From assembly GCA_030737835.1 (NCBI GenBank), contig CM060852.1, forward strand, positions 2,905,813 to 2,969,812: 64,000 bases of DNA. The letters are read 5' to 3'. This DNA is from Acorus gramineus (lineage: Eukaryota > Streptophyta > Magnoliopsida > Acorales > Acoraceae). This document shows positions 1 to 13,468 of this stretch, in pieces. The notes beneath the pieces were generated by a model. The model made no database searches and was not told where the DNA came from. It was given only the letters and a program-made list of their open reading frames with translations. Position numbers and translations under genes: made by a program. Each line of letters opens with the position of its first letter. Within the stretch, counting starts at the first letter, position 1.

Positions 1-724
1 TTATTTAAATAAAAATACGTGAGCTGAAAAGAAAAAAAAAATCAAAGTTGGGTTATAAAAAATGAGTTGTTTGTCTCATTGTTCTTTATATATGCGCATA
101 CTCGTTTATTCAGCAACATAGAATTTTATATGAATTGAATAAGTACATAATTAAACTTGTCCTAAATTTAAAAATAGATTGGCCTTGGCCTTTCCAATTC
201 CAATTTCATGTGGAATTGTAGGGAAAAAGTATGATTGGCCTTGGCCTTTCCAATTCCATCTACTAAAGAATTTTGTCATTAAACACATTAAAAGCATAAA
301 AGAAGATATTTATTTTGCAACCTCATTCTAGGGTCAAGACAGTGTTATTTTAAAAAATTTGAACTCAAGAACAATGGCAGATAAAAATAATAATAAAAAA
401 AAACAATGTAAATTAAATGATTCATTTTGAATCTTAACATTTAAAAATATTTACAACCTACCCAAATTGCACCCCTCTGAATTTCTGGTGACACACCAAC
501 TGTAAGAAACAGAGAAAAATAATTCAACGTGTAAAAGAAATGTTTCCAAATAAACCATACAGGTCAATGCCCTCAGATCAACATAAGTTGACATTATACA
601 AAAATCAGTTAAAACATTTACAAGCCAATCAATCAAAATGTAGCAACAATGCCTCACCATCTAAATCTCCCCATCAAAACTGATGATAAAAAATTTCTAA
701 ACTAACAAAAAAAAAAGAAACTAT
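1..724. other. AT-rich intergenic DNA downstream of the RPS4 pseudogene
   Basis: No coding region is supported here. The only structure seen is a 26-bp direct duplication beginning GATTGGCCTTGG, at 177-202 and 233-258, with a partly inverted spacer. Since the RPS4 remnant is read on the minus strand and stops at 725, this block corresponds to its 3' flank. Confidence 0.6.
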
Positions 725-3203
<2,479 letters not shown>

Positions 3204-3265
3204 CTCGTTTTAGAAGATTCTCTCTTCTTCTGCTTCATCTCCTCATTGTGGAGACCGAGGAACCC

Positions 3266-3274
3266 AAACCCTAA
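3266..3274. promoter_or_regulatory. telo-box upstream of the RPS4 pseudogene
   Basis: AAACCCTAA lies about 65 bp upstream of the former start codon, in the presumed 5' UTR or proximal promoter. Telo-boxes are typical of plant ribosomal-protein and translation-factor promoters, so the duplicate kept its promoter as well as its introns. Confidence 0.6.
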
Positions 3275-3350
3275 AAATCGTAGTTTTGAAGAGTCGAGTG
3301 GACTCCGACCTTTTTCACCTTCATATTATGTAAGCCTTAAAATCTACGGC

Positions 3351-4166
3351 TGTAGATCCAACTCAACGGCTCAACCCAAGGTGAGAAAGACAACTCCAAG
3401 TCTCCAACACAATTCAAAGCAGAACCTCAGATTTGAGAAACTCAGGGTTTAATTCGGGTTGGATGGGGACAATTTGATTTAAAAAATTGTATTATTTTAA
3501 ATAATTAAAATTTTACAATAATCTATTATCCGTACAATAAAAATAGAAAAAGAAAAAAATGATAATCATTTTTATTTAAATAATAAAGATGTGAAAATTA
3601 TAGAAGTGAAATTTTATCGATACAAATTAAAAATTTATAATTTTAATTAGAATATTTCACTTAAATATGAAAATTTTGGGTTGAGGTTAGTTCAGGTTAC
3701 ACGAACTCTCAATCCAAATTCAATCCAAATTAGGTTCGAGCTGCTTGAATTGAGGCTCGGATTGAACCAGAACGCATGTTGGGTTGGGTTGAGTTAGATT
3801 CAACTCGTCTAAATTGCACACCTAACACTTAAAAAGAGTTGTGGAAGTTGTGGATGGTGTTTCTCGAACAAGGCCTATTACCCCACCCCAAAACGGTGAC
3901 AATGGGCGAAGGTGAGAATGATTTTTTTGTTATTGAGAAATAATCCTCCAGTTTTGTTATTGAGCATCTAAGATGAAATTTTTTTTTCGTTCTTTCTTCC
4001 CACATAACAAAAATGTAATTTTTCTTCAAAATTAGAGTTATCAAATTTACCTTTAATATATATTAGTTTGAGTAAATGTGAAGATAACATGAATGATTGT
4101 GGGAATGATTCAGTGCAGAAACATCCTAATGCATATATAGTGAAAGCATTATTCCCTATTAAGAAG
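3351..4166. other. Intergenic DNA with a decayed GGGTTGGGTT-type repeat
   Basis: No gene is supported. Around 3440-3827 the sequence is rich in GGGTTGGGTTGAG and AATCCAAATT words, like the better preserved hAT-type element at 24457-25000. It is probably a decayed relative, but I found no reliable ends or target duplication. Confidence 0.4.
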
Positions 4167-4661
4167 TAAGCCTGTCAATCGGACGGATACGGATCGGATA
4201 TGCTAATATCCATATCCTAACTTTTGGATTCGGATACGGATATTAATTTTTGGATTTAGATCCCTTCGGATGTGGATATTTTTTTTATACGGATATTTTT
4301 TGGATAATTGACATGTTTAAATATTGATATTAATTTAGATAATCATGTGATATTTTAAAGAGATGTCAAAATTAAAATTAAGATTTTTGAGACTTATTCT
4401 CTTTTTTAGATATTATACATTGAGAATTTAATAGTATTATAATATATTATCATTGTGTTTAATCATACAAGATAACAATATGGGGAATATATAATTTAAA
4501 TATATATATTTTTATAATACATGTCAGATACGGATATTTTTCGAATCGGATAGATTAATATCCATATCCGTACTTCGAATATTTGAATATCGGATATTTC
4601 TAATTTTTCAAATACGAATTCGGATCGGATTCAAAGTGTTTTTAGATAATTGACAGGTTTA
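4167..4661. mobile_element. hAT-type MITE, TAAGCCTGTCAAT family, copy 1
   Basis: A 495-bp element starts TAAGCCTGTCAAT and ends ATTGACAGGTTTA, giving 13-bp inverted termini with one mismatch. It is flanked by TTAAGAAG (4159-4166) and CTAGGAAG (4662-4669), an 8-bp target duplication altered by two transitions, as expected for hAT insertions. The interior is packed with CGGATACGGATCGGAT-like words near both ends and has no coding capacity. A second copy in the opposite orientation lies at 36315-36849. Confidence 0.75.
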
Positions 4662-5117
4662 CTAGGAAGTGATGCACTGTCTGTTTGTTTGTTGTGTTGT
4701 ATAGATCATTTTGGTGGACATGTTAGGTGACAAACTAAACCAGACTGACATTTGAACCTTGTTGCTTATAAATTAGTCCGTAACCGACCATGCTCTTTTG
4801 TGTGATAAGTTGAGAACTGCCAACACAGGCAAGCCACATTTTCTCATTTTAAAAAAATCATATACCCAATTATGTAATTGAGTAAAATAATGCTTTTAGT
4901 AGGTAGACATATTTTGTTTAAAGGAAGAATGGATATTGGAATATCATATTATATGTCACATCATAAGCTAATTCATTTGTGAATTTTTGGTACAATTCAA
5001 TGATTCTAATGAGTTATATAATCATTTTGATAATCATGTGATAAATAAGAACACAACTAATAACAGTCAGACTTGCACCATTACCACTGCGTACAACAAA
5101 TTTATTCTTGAATAAAG
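4662..5117. other. Intergenic DNA, nothing recognised
   Basis: AT-rich sequence between two MITEs. No open reading frame, RNA gene or repeat boundary that I can support. Confidence 0.5.
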
Positions 5118-5616
5118 CGTTGTTTTAAAACCTGGACTGACTCGACTGATCGAACTAGTTAAATTTTATCTGTTTTAAATTCTTGTTCGATTTATTTTAA
5201 AAATTCGACAGTATTAAAAGTTGATAAAACCCAATCAACTCACCGGTTGAACTAATGGTTTTAGAGAACGGGCTACAGTTTGATTAAATCGATCGAATCT
5301 TTATTCATACAACTTATGATTAATTACTTGTTAAAACATTAAATCTAATAAAAAAATTTAGATAGTATATAATAAAATTATGTTACGATGTTTATTAAAA
5401 ACTTTAAAAATATTATAATTAAGACTTGATAATTATATAAAGATTTTCTAAAATATTTCATATTCTTATAGATTTATTTATTTAGTAATAGTAATTAGTA
5501 TATTTATTATGTCAAAATGATGTCATAGTTTAAATCTGATTAACCCACGATTGAATCGGTGATCTTTAACCCATTTATTTTTTCGATTCAATAACGATTC
5601 AGTTTTTAAAACATTG
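5118..5616. mobile_element. hAT-type MITE, GTTTTAAAACC family, copy 1
   Basis: A 499-bp element with imperfect inverted ends: CGTTGTTTTAAAACCTGG on the left, and on the right the complement of CAATGTTTTAAAAACTG. Flanks GAATAAAG and AAATAATG match at 6 of 8 positions, consistent with an old 8-bp target duplication. No coding capacity. The element at 21646-22105 shares the termini and the internal CGATTCAACCGGT-like words. Confidence 0.65.
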
Positions 5617-7549
5617 AAATAATGAGATCTTTGTAACATAGCCCTAATCAAGTTTCATGATCCATGGCAAGATCGAGAAGCCACTATTAGAGTTCAAACT
5701 GATGTCGATGTCCTTTTACCAATAGACCAGTGGCCTGGAAGACAATTATGAAAATATGTAATTTTAAAACTTTATAAGATATTTACTAAATAGATATTCA
5801 TAATTTAATTATTCCTAAGAACAAATTTTAATGTTTTTAATGCACATGAGTCAATTGAATCTATGGACCCGCGGACATTAAATAAAACTTCATTTTTCCG
5901 CATAGAAACAAAATAATAATAATAAATATAAAATGAAAAAATTGTCCTCTTGCACAGAAAGACCATATCAAAAATATAAAAAAATCATCATGGTTGGTGT
6001 TGATGTGGCTCATTTTCTCATTAGAAAAAATTTCATGTCATCGCATAAGAACACAATGAATACAATTATACAAATCCGTTTGTCAGCCGTTACATCCGCT
6101 TCAATTGTTATTTGTTGTCACAACTAGCCAACTTAGTCACCAAGGTTTTTATATTATTGGAAAATGGACATTCATCAATAATTGTTTGAAAGCTACACAC
6201 AACTCTCATTTTCAAAGAACTTGTTCATTATAAGTGTATGAGATGATTAGGTTGAATGGTTACATTCACAGTTCCTTCCAGACCCTATATTGTCCTGTTA
6301 TTTAACAGACAATATATCACGATCGCAAGTTGTACGTGCATAAAAATTCATCCCAATAAGATATTATTTGAATCTGAACTCAATTTGAATTGGGTTGGGT
6401 TAACGTATCAGATTACTTGACCTAAGTCAAAACTCGATGTGGTTGAAATTTTTAGTGAAATTTAAGATATTTAATCTTTGAGATGAAACTTAAATTGTCG
6501 GATTTATTCATCCTGAAATATATCAATTTTATAATTTCATTTTACTATTATGTCTTTATCATTGTTTTTCATTTCCATCTTTATCATCTTTTTCGCACGG
6601 ATCACATGTTATCATAATGTTCAAATCACCAAAATGATTATTTTTTTAATTAAGTTAAATCATTCGAACACAATCCATCCCCAAACACAAATCTCATAGG
6701 TTAGGTTTAGGATGAACTTTTGGATTTGAGGGCGATAAATCATGTTGAGTTTAGGTTAGCATCCTTCAGCCAACTCTGGGTTAGGTTTGAATTGAACTCC
6801 AATTCGATTCAACTCGTCTGAGTTGTAATCATAAGTTGTAATCATAGACAAAAGTTAAAATGCAAATACAAGTTTATTATAGTTCAAATATTTATTCTAA
6901 TATTACAACAATAAAACATATGCATTATTCGAAGAAAATAAAGAGTGACATAACAAAAGAAAAAAATATATATACATATTGTCAAAAAAAAAAAAAACAT
7001 TGGCAGAGATGTTTATTGTTGTTGTAAATAAAATCTAATTAATATTTAGACATCGTAACAATAAAAATATATATATCTTAATGTTTGACAACAAAATTTA
7101 CAACATAAAAATCTTTCGTTCCAATATTATTCTTCACAAGTTAAGAATCTTGGATGTGTTTCTGTTTGCATATTTTGTATTATTCTTCCAAGATTACGCA
7201 TGGGCACACGCACACATAACATCTGAGCTAACTTTATGTAAGCATTTTATTTTATCATGACTTTTAAAGGGAGATAAGTAGATGCTTTGCTTGAAAGCAT
7301 AATCTTGATAGATTTCAATAACATGGAAGATGTGATTTATGCTCCATTGGCCCCCAGGATCATTCTATTAAGGATTCCCATATGGCGGAGTACTATCAAA
7401 TATGGATTTTAAAACAGTCTGATTACTTATTTATTTTATGTGTTGTTATCAGAAACTCTTAAAAGAAGTGAACATATTAATAATATTTATTGTTGTTTGA
7501 TTTTATTAGTCATACTCTACAAGATTAATAAGATACGGAGATTATATAC
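5617..7549. other. Intergenic DNA with a decayed GGGTTGGGTT-type repeat
   Basis: No gene is supported; a short open frame at 5933-6127 has no recognisable protein features. Sequence from about 6360 to 6850 carries TTGGGTTGGGTTAA and GATTCAACTCGTC words in opposite orientation, probably another decayed copy of the family seen at 24457-25000. The rest is simple AT-rich DNA. Confidence 0.45.
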
Positions 7550-8002
7550 GGTTAGAATGAGATAATGAAATAAGGGTTTAATTTATTTATATACAAATAT
7601 ATATAAGTTACACGTGTAATACGTTACATATATAATGACATAACACATATAATCTAACAGCCCCCCTCAAACTCACGGTGGATCATACAAAGTGAGTTTG
7701 CGAATGAGAAACTGAAATCGAGGAACTAGATGTGATTTTGTAAAGAAATTAGTAAGCTGCTCAGCAGAGGAGATATGCGGAAGCGATAATGTCTCTACAA
7801 GAAAGTGTTAACAAACGAAGTGACAATCGATCTCTATGTGTTTGATCATTTTGTGAAAGACCGGATTGCTGTTAGAATGAGATAATGAAATAATAAGAAT
7901 CCTTGTATTACATTTAGAGTTTAATCCCTTTATATACAAATACACAGAAGTTACACGTATAATACGCTATACATATAATGACATAACACATATAATCTAA
8001 CA
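7550..8002 (-). mobile_element. Internally deleted Ty1/copia relic (two LTRs, 210 bp between them)
   Basis: Two short LTR copies (7550-7659, 110 bp; 7870-8002, 133 bp) share GTTAGAATGAGATAATGAAA at one end and AATCTAACA at the other. Read on the minus strand, the 210-bp interior encodes the last part of a copia RNase H (SNPVFH, then KHIEIDCHF, then NFFTKSH and LYDPP), followed by GAGTTTGAGGGGGG, the usual copia polypurine tract, right before the 3' LTR. A TGA follows DPP. Everything from the primer-binding site through most of RNase H is missing. Flanks TATAC and TATAT are a near-match 5-bp target duplication. The smaller LTR lacks about 25 bp found in the other. Confidence 0.85.
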
Positions 8003-8094
8003 TATATAATAATAAAACATTACGTCACATGCACTGCTAAGCCGTGATGCAAAAAGAGACCACCCATTTGAAGCCATCTCAAACCATGAACGTT

Positions 8095-8176
8095 AACATT
8101 ATCACTTTATTAGACATTTTAAACCCACTCGTGCCAACATTATCACTTTGTTAGACGTTTTAAACCCACTCGTGCC
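8095..8176. repeat. Tandem duplication, 2 x 41 bp
   Basis: Two adjacent 41-bp units, 8095-8135 and 8136-8176, both start AACATTATCACTTT and end CCACTCGTGCC, and differ at two positions. A local tandem duplication with no coding content. Confidence 0.85.
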
Positions 8177-9528
8177 TTTTGACATTTGAAACACGTATTT
8201 TATTAAATAAAAACATGCATAAAGTTTCGTTTCATGGAGTATATTTTAAAAAGAACTTTACCTGACATTATTATTCACGAAATGATGAATACATTACGAA
8301 GGAAAAGTTTAAATTCAGTTCAAATTTAATGGAAGATTTTTTTTGGTTAAATATGCTGGTCAAAATTAGAAAGGAAAATTTTGAAGTCACAGTTTGTTAT
8401 TTGATAAATTAAAAAAACTGTACATAATAAGTTTAAATTTTGAAATAAATTTACATATGAATGATATATAAATTTTAGAAGACTTGAATATTAATCTTTA
8501 GAGATATCCTAGTATCTAAATCATATTAAATGGCTTTGATTTTTTATATTAATGCTTCAGTGAAGATCAGATGAGGAATAGAACAATTCAATAATTGTTC
8601 AAATACCCTGAACTTTTATAACACATCCCCATTTTATTTTTATATTTCTAGAAAGTCTCATAACGGATATTATCCGATTTGTCAAAAATTAAAAGTCAAA
8701 TTTTATAATATGCCTTGCCAAGTCAAACTAACCAGTAAGGACCGTCCGATTGATTCGTGTGAGTCCTGATTTCACAATTTCAACGCATTAAAAACAAGGC
8801 TGCTTTTTTACTTTTTTTAGACTAAAAAAACAGAGGGTGTGTTGAAAGTCATACATATCTTTATTTTTTCACTTATCTTCAGATCACAATCTTTAATATA
8901 TTTTATTGTATATAAATGTATTGATTGTAGAAGATACTGTTTTCTAGAAACACAATCCTCCAGACCTATCAAAGTCTGTTGCCTGTTGGGTCCAAATCAC
9001 ATGTCCACCACCAAGAAATTTATTAGTTTCTTGGTTTTCAAGTTCTTCTGGAATAAAATATATAATTAAATTTGAGTTAAAAAATTAAGAAAAAAATTAT
9101 GTTTTAAATTTGTGTACAATAATACAATTGTATTGGTACGGAGAATTATAACTTGGTTGGTGAATGAGTGAAATAGATTCATAATTTTAAAATTTATCAT
9201 AAAAAATAAAATAATTTTTTTATATAGGATAAGAAACAGTTGTGACGTGTCTAAGAACCGGTTCAAGTTCCATTACCAAAAGCTTTTGATAGGTATCCAT
9301 CCCTAAAGGGGCAAATTTGAAGAAAAAACAAAAACCATTTGTCACCACTTGCTAAATATGAATTTATCTTTGTGTGGACTTGCAATTCATCAAAACAAAA
9401 TTAAATATTTAATTTTCTCATTTGTTCATTTTTAGGTACGTACGAAAACAACAAAAATATTAACAAAATACTATTTAAAAAATATTTTTAAAACCTTTAT
9501 TAAGTAAGTAATTTACACTGTTTCTTCT
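8177..9528. other. Intergenic DNA, nothing recognised
   Basis: AT-rich DNA with no supported gene. Short open frames at 8839-9069 and 9066-9266 are low-complexity and show no family signature. Confidence 0.5.
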
Positions 9529-10027
9529 TAGGGGTGGTAAACGAGCCGAACGAGCCGAGCTTTGACCTGCTCAGGCTCGGCTCGTTTAGTATCAGGCTCG
9601 GCTCGAGCTCGGCTCGGTTCGGGAACGAGCTTCATTTTGTGTTCAAGCTCGGTTCATTGGGCTCGTAAAAAGCTCGGTTAAAGCTCGGCTCGGCTCGTTT
9701 GTTAAACAAGCCAAGCAGAAGCTCGAATCAAGGCTCGGCTCGGGCTCGTTTAGCTAAAAAAAATCTTATTTAGCATTTAAGAAGTCACATTTCATAAATC
9801 ACAACACCTTATACATGTGAAAGTAACATAAGTTCGGGCTCGGACTCGGCTCGTTAACCTTTTTTCAGTTAAGTAAACGAGCTCGTCTAGGCTCGGGCTC
9901 GGCTCGTTTACAAACCGAGCTTTAAAAATTGTTCAAGCTCGGCTCGTTTGTCTAATCGAACAAGCCTGAGCGAGCTTTAACCGAACTGAACCCGAGCCCG
10001 AACTGCTCAGCTCGTTTACCAGCCCTA
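9529..10027. mobile_element. hAT-type MITE with GC-rich AGCTCGGCTCG repeats
   Basis: A 499-bp element has 18-bp inverted termini TAGGGSTGGTAAACGAGC with one mismatch, flanked by a perfect 8-bp target duplication TTTCTTCT (9521-9528 and 10028-10035). The interior carries more than twenty copies of GCTCGG/CCGAGC words in both orientations, dense near the two ends and sparse in an AT-rich centre (about 9750-9830). It encodes nothing. The 8-bp duplication assigns it to the hAT superfamily; the clustered words may be binding sites for a transposase supplied elsewhere, which is inference. Confidence 0.9.
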
Positions 10028-10483
10028 TTTCTTCTACACATAAAAACGTGTAATTATATATATCTTTATTTAAAAAAAGATGTTTGATTCATATGGGCAT
10101 CTGTTTAAAATTAAAGTAAATAAAAATTAACCTAATAAATGGAACCCATTCAAAGAAGAAAATATATCTAATAATTAATAAATAACAAGAAGGATCCTCC
10201 CCAATTCATTAACACAATTACTAAAAACCCCCTCTAAGCAAAAACCTTTCCAAAACCCGCCCAAGTCAGCACCATCCATGCCTTCACTGAGACATTCTAG
10301 AATTCCGTCTATCCACACGTGTGACTTGTGGACCCTCATCCACACACGTGTCACGCGTCCCTCCCCCAAACCCTTTATTAGCGCCGTTTAAAACCCTTCC
10401 CCCACCATTTCGCATCCATAACCACCACCACAAATTTCGATCGAGAGAGAGAAAGAGAGAGAGAGAGATCCTGACCGTCCAAT
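10028..10483 (+). promoter_or_regulatory. Promoter region of the DUF1645 gene with two ABRE/G-box sites
   Basis: Two ACACGTGT cores lie upstream of the DUF1645 start: CACACGTGTG at 10314-10323 (a perfect palindrome) and ACACGTGTC at 10344-10352. This is the classic ABRE/G-box recognised by plant bZIP factors. A TTTATTA/TTTAAAA AT-rich stretch at 10373-10394 could supply the TATA function. A GA-rich leader, GAGAGAGAAAGAGAGAGAGA, precedes the ATG. Abscisic-acid or stress responsiveness is inferred from these motifs. Confidence 0.6.
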
Positions 10484-11272
10484 ATGAGCTCCTTCGGGTC
10501 CCCGATCCACCGAGAGATCTCAGCCGTCGATGAACCCCCTCCCGAACCAATCCCGACCGTCGATCACGAGGGAGAGGAAGGCGCGGACGAGGAAGACGAG
10601 GAGGAGTTCGAGTTCGCCTTCGTATCCGACTCCGGCGCGATCACGGCCGACGAGATCTTCTCCAACGGTCAGATCCGCCCGATCTACCCGGTATTCAACC
10701 GGGACCTCCTCATCCCCTCCGATCCGACCGAGCCTTCCAAGGCGGACCCCATCGAGACCCTCCGATTGCCGCTTCGGAAGCTCTTGATCGACGATCGGGA
10801 GCCCCCGTCGTCGTCGTCTTCAGAGGCGGACGACCTGGACGGCGTCCCGGCCGAGAGCTACTGCGTCTGGACCCCGAGTTCGGTCCCGCCGACGCCGGAG
10901 CGGTGTAAGAAGAGCAACTCGACGGGGTCGTCGAGGCGGTGGAGGTTCCGCGACCTCGTCGTCGGACGGAGCAACAGTGACGGGAAGGAGAAGTTCGTCT
11001 TCCTCTCCGCCTCCTCCGCCGCCGCCCAGTCAAAGCCCCCGACGAAGGAGGAGAAGAAGAAGGCGGCGGTGAAGGGCGGAGGAGGGAATAAGAAGGGGAA
11101 GGTTGCGGTCACCCCGGAGCATCGGATGCAGTACGGGAAGGGATTTCAGAGTGGCGGAGGCGGCGGAGGTGGTGGCGGTGATCGACGGCGGACGTTCCTT
11201 CCGTACAGACCGGACTTGGTGGGTTTTTTCGCAAATGTGAACGGGTTGAGCAAAACTTATCAGCCCTTTTAG
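10484..11272 (+). CDS. DUF1645 family protein (plant-specific)
   Basis: Single-exon 262-residue protein, beginning MSSFGSP. The family signature is clear: EFEFAFV at 41-47, then ITADEIFSNGQIRPIYPVFN at 53-72, then LRLPLRKLLIDDRE at 93-106, YCVWTP at 126-131 and RRWRFRDLVVGRSNSDGK at 151-168. The C-terminal half is lysine-, serine- and glycine-rich and includes a run of nine to ten glycines at 224-232. There is no signal peptide or membrane segment; the basic tracts (KKKAAVK, NKKGKV) could serve nuclear import. DUF1645 is plant-specific and its biochemical role is not established; rice members have been linked to grain size and stress tolerance. The coding region is much more GC-rich than its surroundings, and no competing ATG lies upstream in frame. 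Family call firm, function open. Confidence 0.9.
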   Translation: MSSFGSPIHREISAVDEPPPEPIPTVDHEGEEGADEEDEEEFEFAFVSDSGAITADEIFSNGQIRPIYPVFNRDLLIPSDPTEPSKADPIETLRLPLRKLLIDDREPPSSSSSEADDLDGVPAESYCVWTPSSVPPTPERCKKSNSTGSSRRWRFRDLVVGRSNSDGKEKFVFLSASSAAAQSKPPTKEEKKKAAVKGGGGNKKGKVAVTPEHRMQYGKGFQSGGGGGGGGGDRRRTFLPYRPDLVGFFANVNGLSKTYQPF

Positions 11273-11282
11273 TTTTTTTTTT

Positions 11283-11313
<31 letters not shown>

Positions 11314-11314
11314 G
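11273..11314 (+). repeat. T20-G22 homopolymer junction in the DUF1645 3' UTR
   Basis: Immediately after the TAG stop codon the sequence runs through 20 T and then 22 G. A similar T10-G15 tract lies at 2837-2861. The exact lengths may be affected by sequencing slippage. Confidence 0.8.
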
Positions 11315-12351
11315 ATTGATTATTAATTAAAATCGGTACTTGTTCGCGATTTTTTTTGTATTTGCGGGGACTTTTTTTTGTAAAAAAGTGATGTGAATTT
11401 TTGTGATTTGACAAAATATAAGTTATAATTTGTTTGGTGGTCCCTTTTGACTTTAGCCGTCGATCTTCTGGTCCTCCGGCGGAGCCCCCCATGTGGGCTG
11501 TCGAGGATATGTTTTTTATGATTTTATTAAAAGGATTTTTTGTGTCAAATGGAATAGAAGAATCTGGGCTCTTTTGAAAAAAAAATTACGTGTGTTGTTT
11601 GAATGAGTATGATTGATTGTATAAAAAAAAGATTGTTTGAATGTTTGAGGTTTGGAAAGATTATTAAATGTGTAGTCGCGTGGGTTTGGATTGTATCAGG
11701 TTGACTCGGAGAGCTGTTTTGTGAATCGCTGGCATTTATTCCCAATGTTCCCCACGTCGTCGTGTGTTTGTTTCTTTGTGACCATGTCAGATCCAATGCG
11801 TTTATTATCGTCTGATTTTATTTATTAAAAAATATGTAATTTAATTAAATCTTACACATGAAAATTTAGAATTTAGTAGAATTCTGTATTTAAATTATGT
11901 TTGAAAAGTTAAAATTATCAGACTCTGATTTAAATACATACATTTTCAACGTTTAATTTTTAAAACCACTATCTTCATTTTTTAGGCCATAAAATTTTAC
12001 GGATGAAAAGTTAATAAAATAACATTTTTTAAAAGCTAAATTTGAAACACAAAATTTTAATAATCTTAATGTTTTAACATTATATCCAAAGGAGTTTTGA
12101 AATCTTATAAAATATCTCAATCAAAACAAAATAAAAAGATTGAACGATCACGAGCGAGTTGGACAGTTAAATTATACAATGTGCATTTGAAATTAACTAG
12201 GACCGTGCTCCTTTACCTATGGTTTGAGTGAGTGAGAAAATAAGGGGGAACATATATAAATAAAAAAATATATAATAAATTATGTTTGCTGTATTGGATG
12301 AGCTAAAAATGAATCTCATAATTATTTTAGGGGATGATATAATTATTTGTC
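11315..12351. other. Intergenic DNA 3' of the DUF1645 gene
   Basis: The first few hundred bases are probably the 3' UTR and flank of the DUF1645 gene (moderate GC, about to 11560), followed by plain AT-rich DNA. No further gene is supported. Confidence 0.5.
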
Positions 12352-12768
12352 ATGGTTTATCTATGTCAATGAATATAATTTTTTCGTGTCATTTTAAAAA
12401 AAATCTCACTTGAAACTTCCACACACTTCATAAACATATCACATCTTCGTTATTCAAGAGTTATAAACTCTTATTCACATGTCATAAGCAAATTTTTGTT
12501 TGGTTGCATTTTTTGTTATTCTCATTGAAAAATGTAAAAATGACATTTCTGTTGTTTGGTTCACCTTAGATAGAGTGGTAAATAAATGATAGACAAGAGT
12601 TTATGACTCTTTAAATAACAATTATACCATTGAATAAATGTGTGAGATGTGTGAATGATTTGAAATATGTGACAGTTTTTGAAATATGTGTGTGTGACTA
12701 ATAGGTGAGATACATTTTTTTTAAATGACAGAGAATGATACTTTTATCCATTGACATAGATAAACCAT
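12352..12768. mobile_element. Foldback (inverted-repeat) element
   Basis: The outer arms are perfect 20-bp inverted repeats (ATGGTTTATCTATGTCAATG at 12352-12371, its complement at 12749-12768). Imperfect pairing continues inward: AGAGTTATAAACTCTT near 12460 against AAGAGTTTATGACTCT near 12597, and CACACACTTCATA against GTGTGTGACTAAT. The whole block could fold into one long hairpin. No target duplication was found, so the superfamily is open. Confidence 0.6.
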
Positions 12769-13468
12769 AAGAAGTAATTTTCAACATTTCCTTATGATAG
12801 TTATCACATATCAGAGTTTATCCAAGAAAAACAAACAACGAATAAGGTTCATTCTCTGGTATTCGCTCCTATTCTTTGATAATTCCCCACCACACGTGTG
12901 GGGTTATAAAATAGGGTATAGATGCTGTAAAAAAGCTACGATACAGAACTCGGTTTCCCCATCTGAAAGAGATGAAGCCTACCATCATTTTTAGCTGATA
13001 TAAAGACAAGATGCTGATATAAAGAAACCTTGAGCACTCATTCTTCAGTCATCTTCAAATTTGGTGCCAAATGGCCGGTCCTTTTTTATGAGAGTAGGTG
13101 AAGTCACCTTCTTTCGCTGTATTTGGTGAATGCGTATAACTTTTGAATTGGTAAAATCGCATTGAAATTAAGGTTGAGTCTATCAGCATATTTTATATTG
13201 GAAAATGAATATGATCACCACATACCTTTAAATGATAATTTTGGATTAAAAGTGTGGCTGCATATTTCAACAAAAATTTAATATTAATTGAGATCTATAG
13301 GGAGCTTTGGTATACGATGTAATGTGCATAATGCATTAATGTATCCGAAGTTGAGTGGGATCTCTGGTACATTTTATACTTGGTCATCCACTCACAACTA
13401 ACATATATTAAGATGGATAAAAACATCTAATATAAATGGCTCAAACAACTAATCAAAAGAATTTTTTA
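12769..13468. other. Intergenic DNA, nothing recognised
   Basis: AT-rich; the 66-codon open frame at 12794-12994 has no recognisable feature. Confidence 0.45.

Noticed and set aside
10530..11112. Frames overlapping the DUF1645 gene on both strands
   Set aside because: Composition shadows of a GC-rich exon with a recognised protein in frame 10484-11272.
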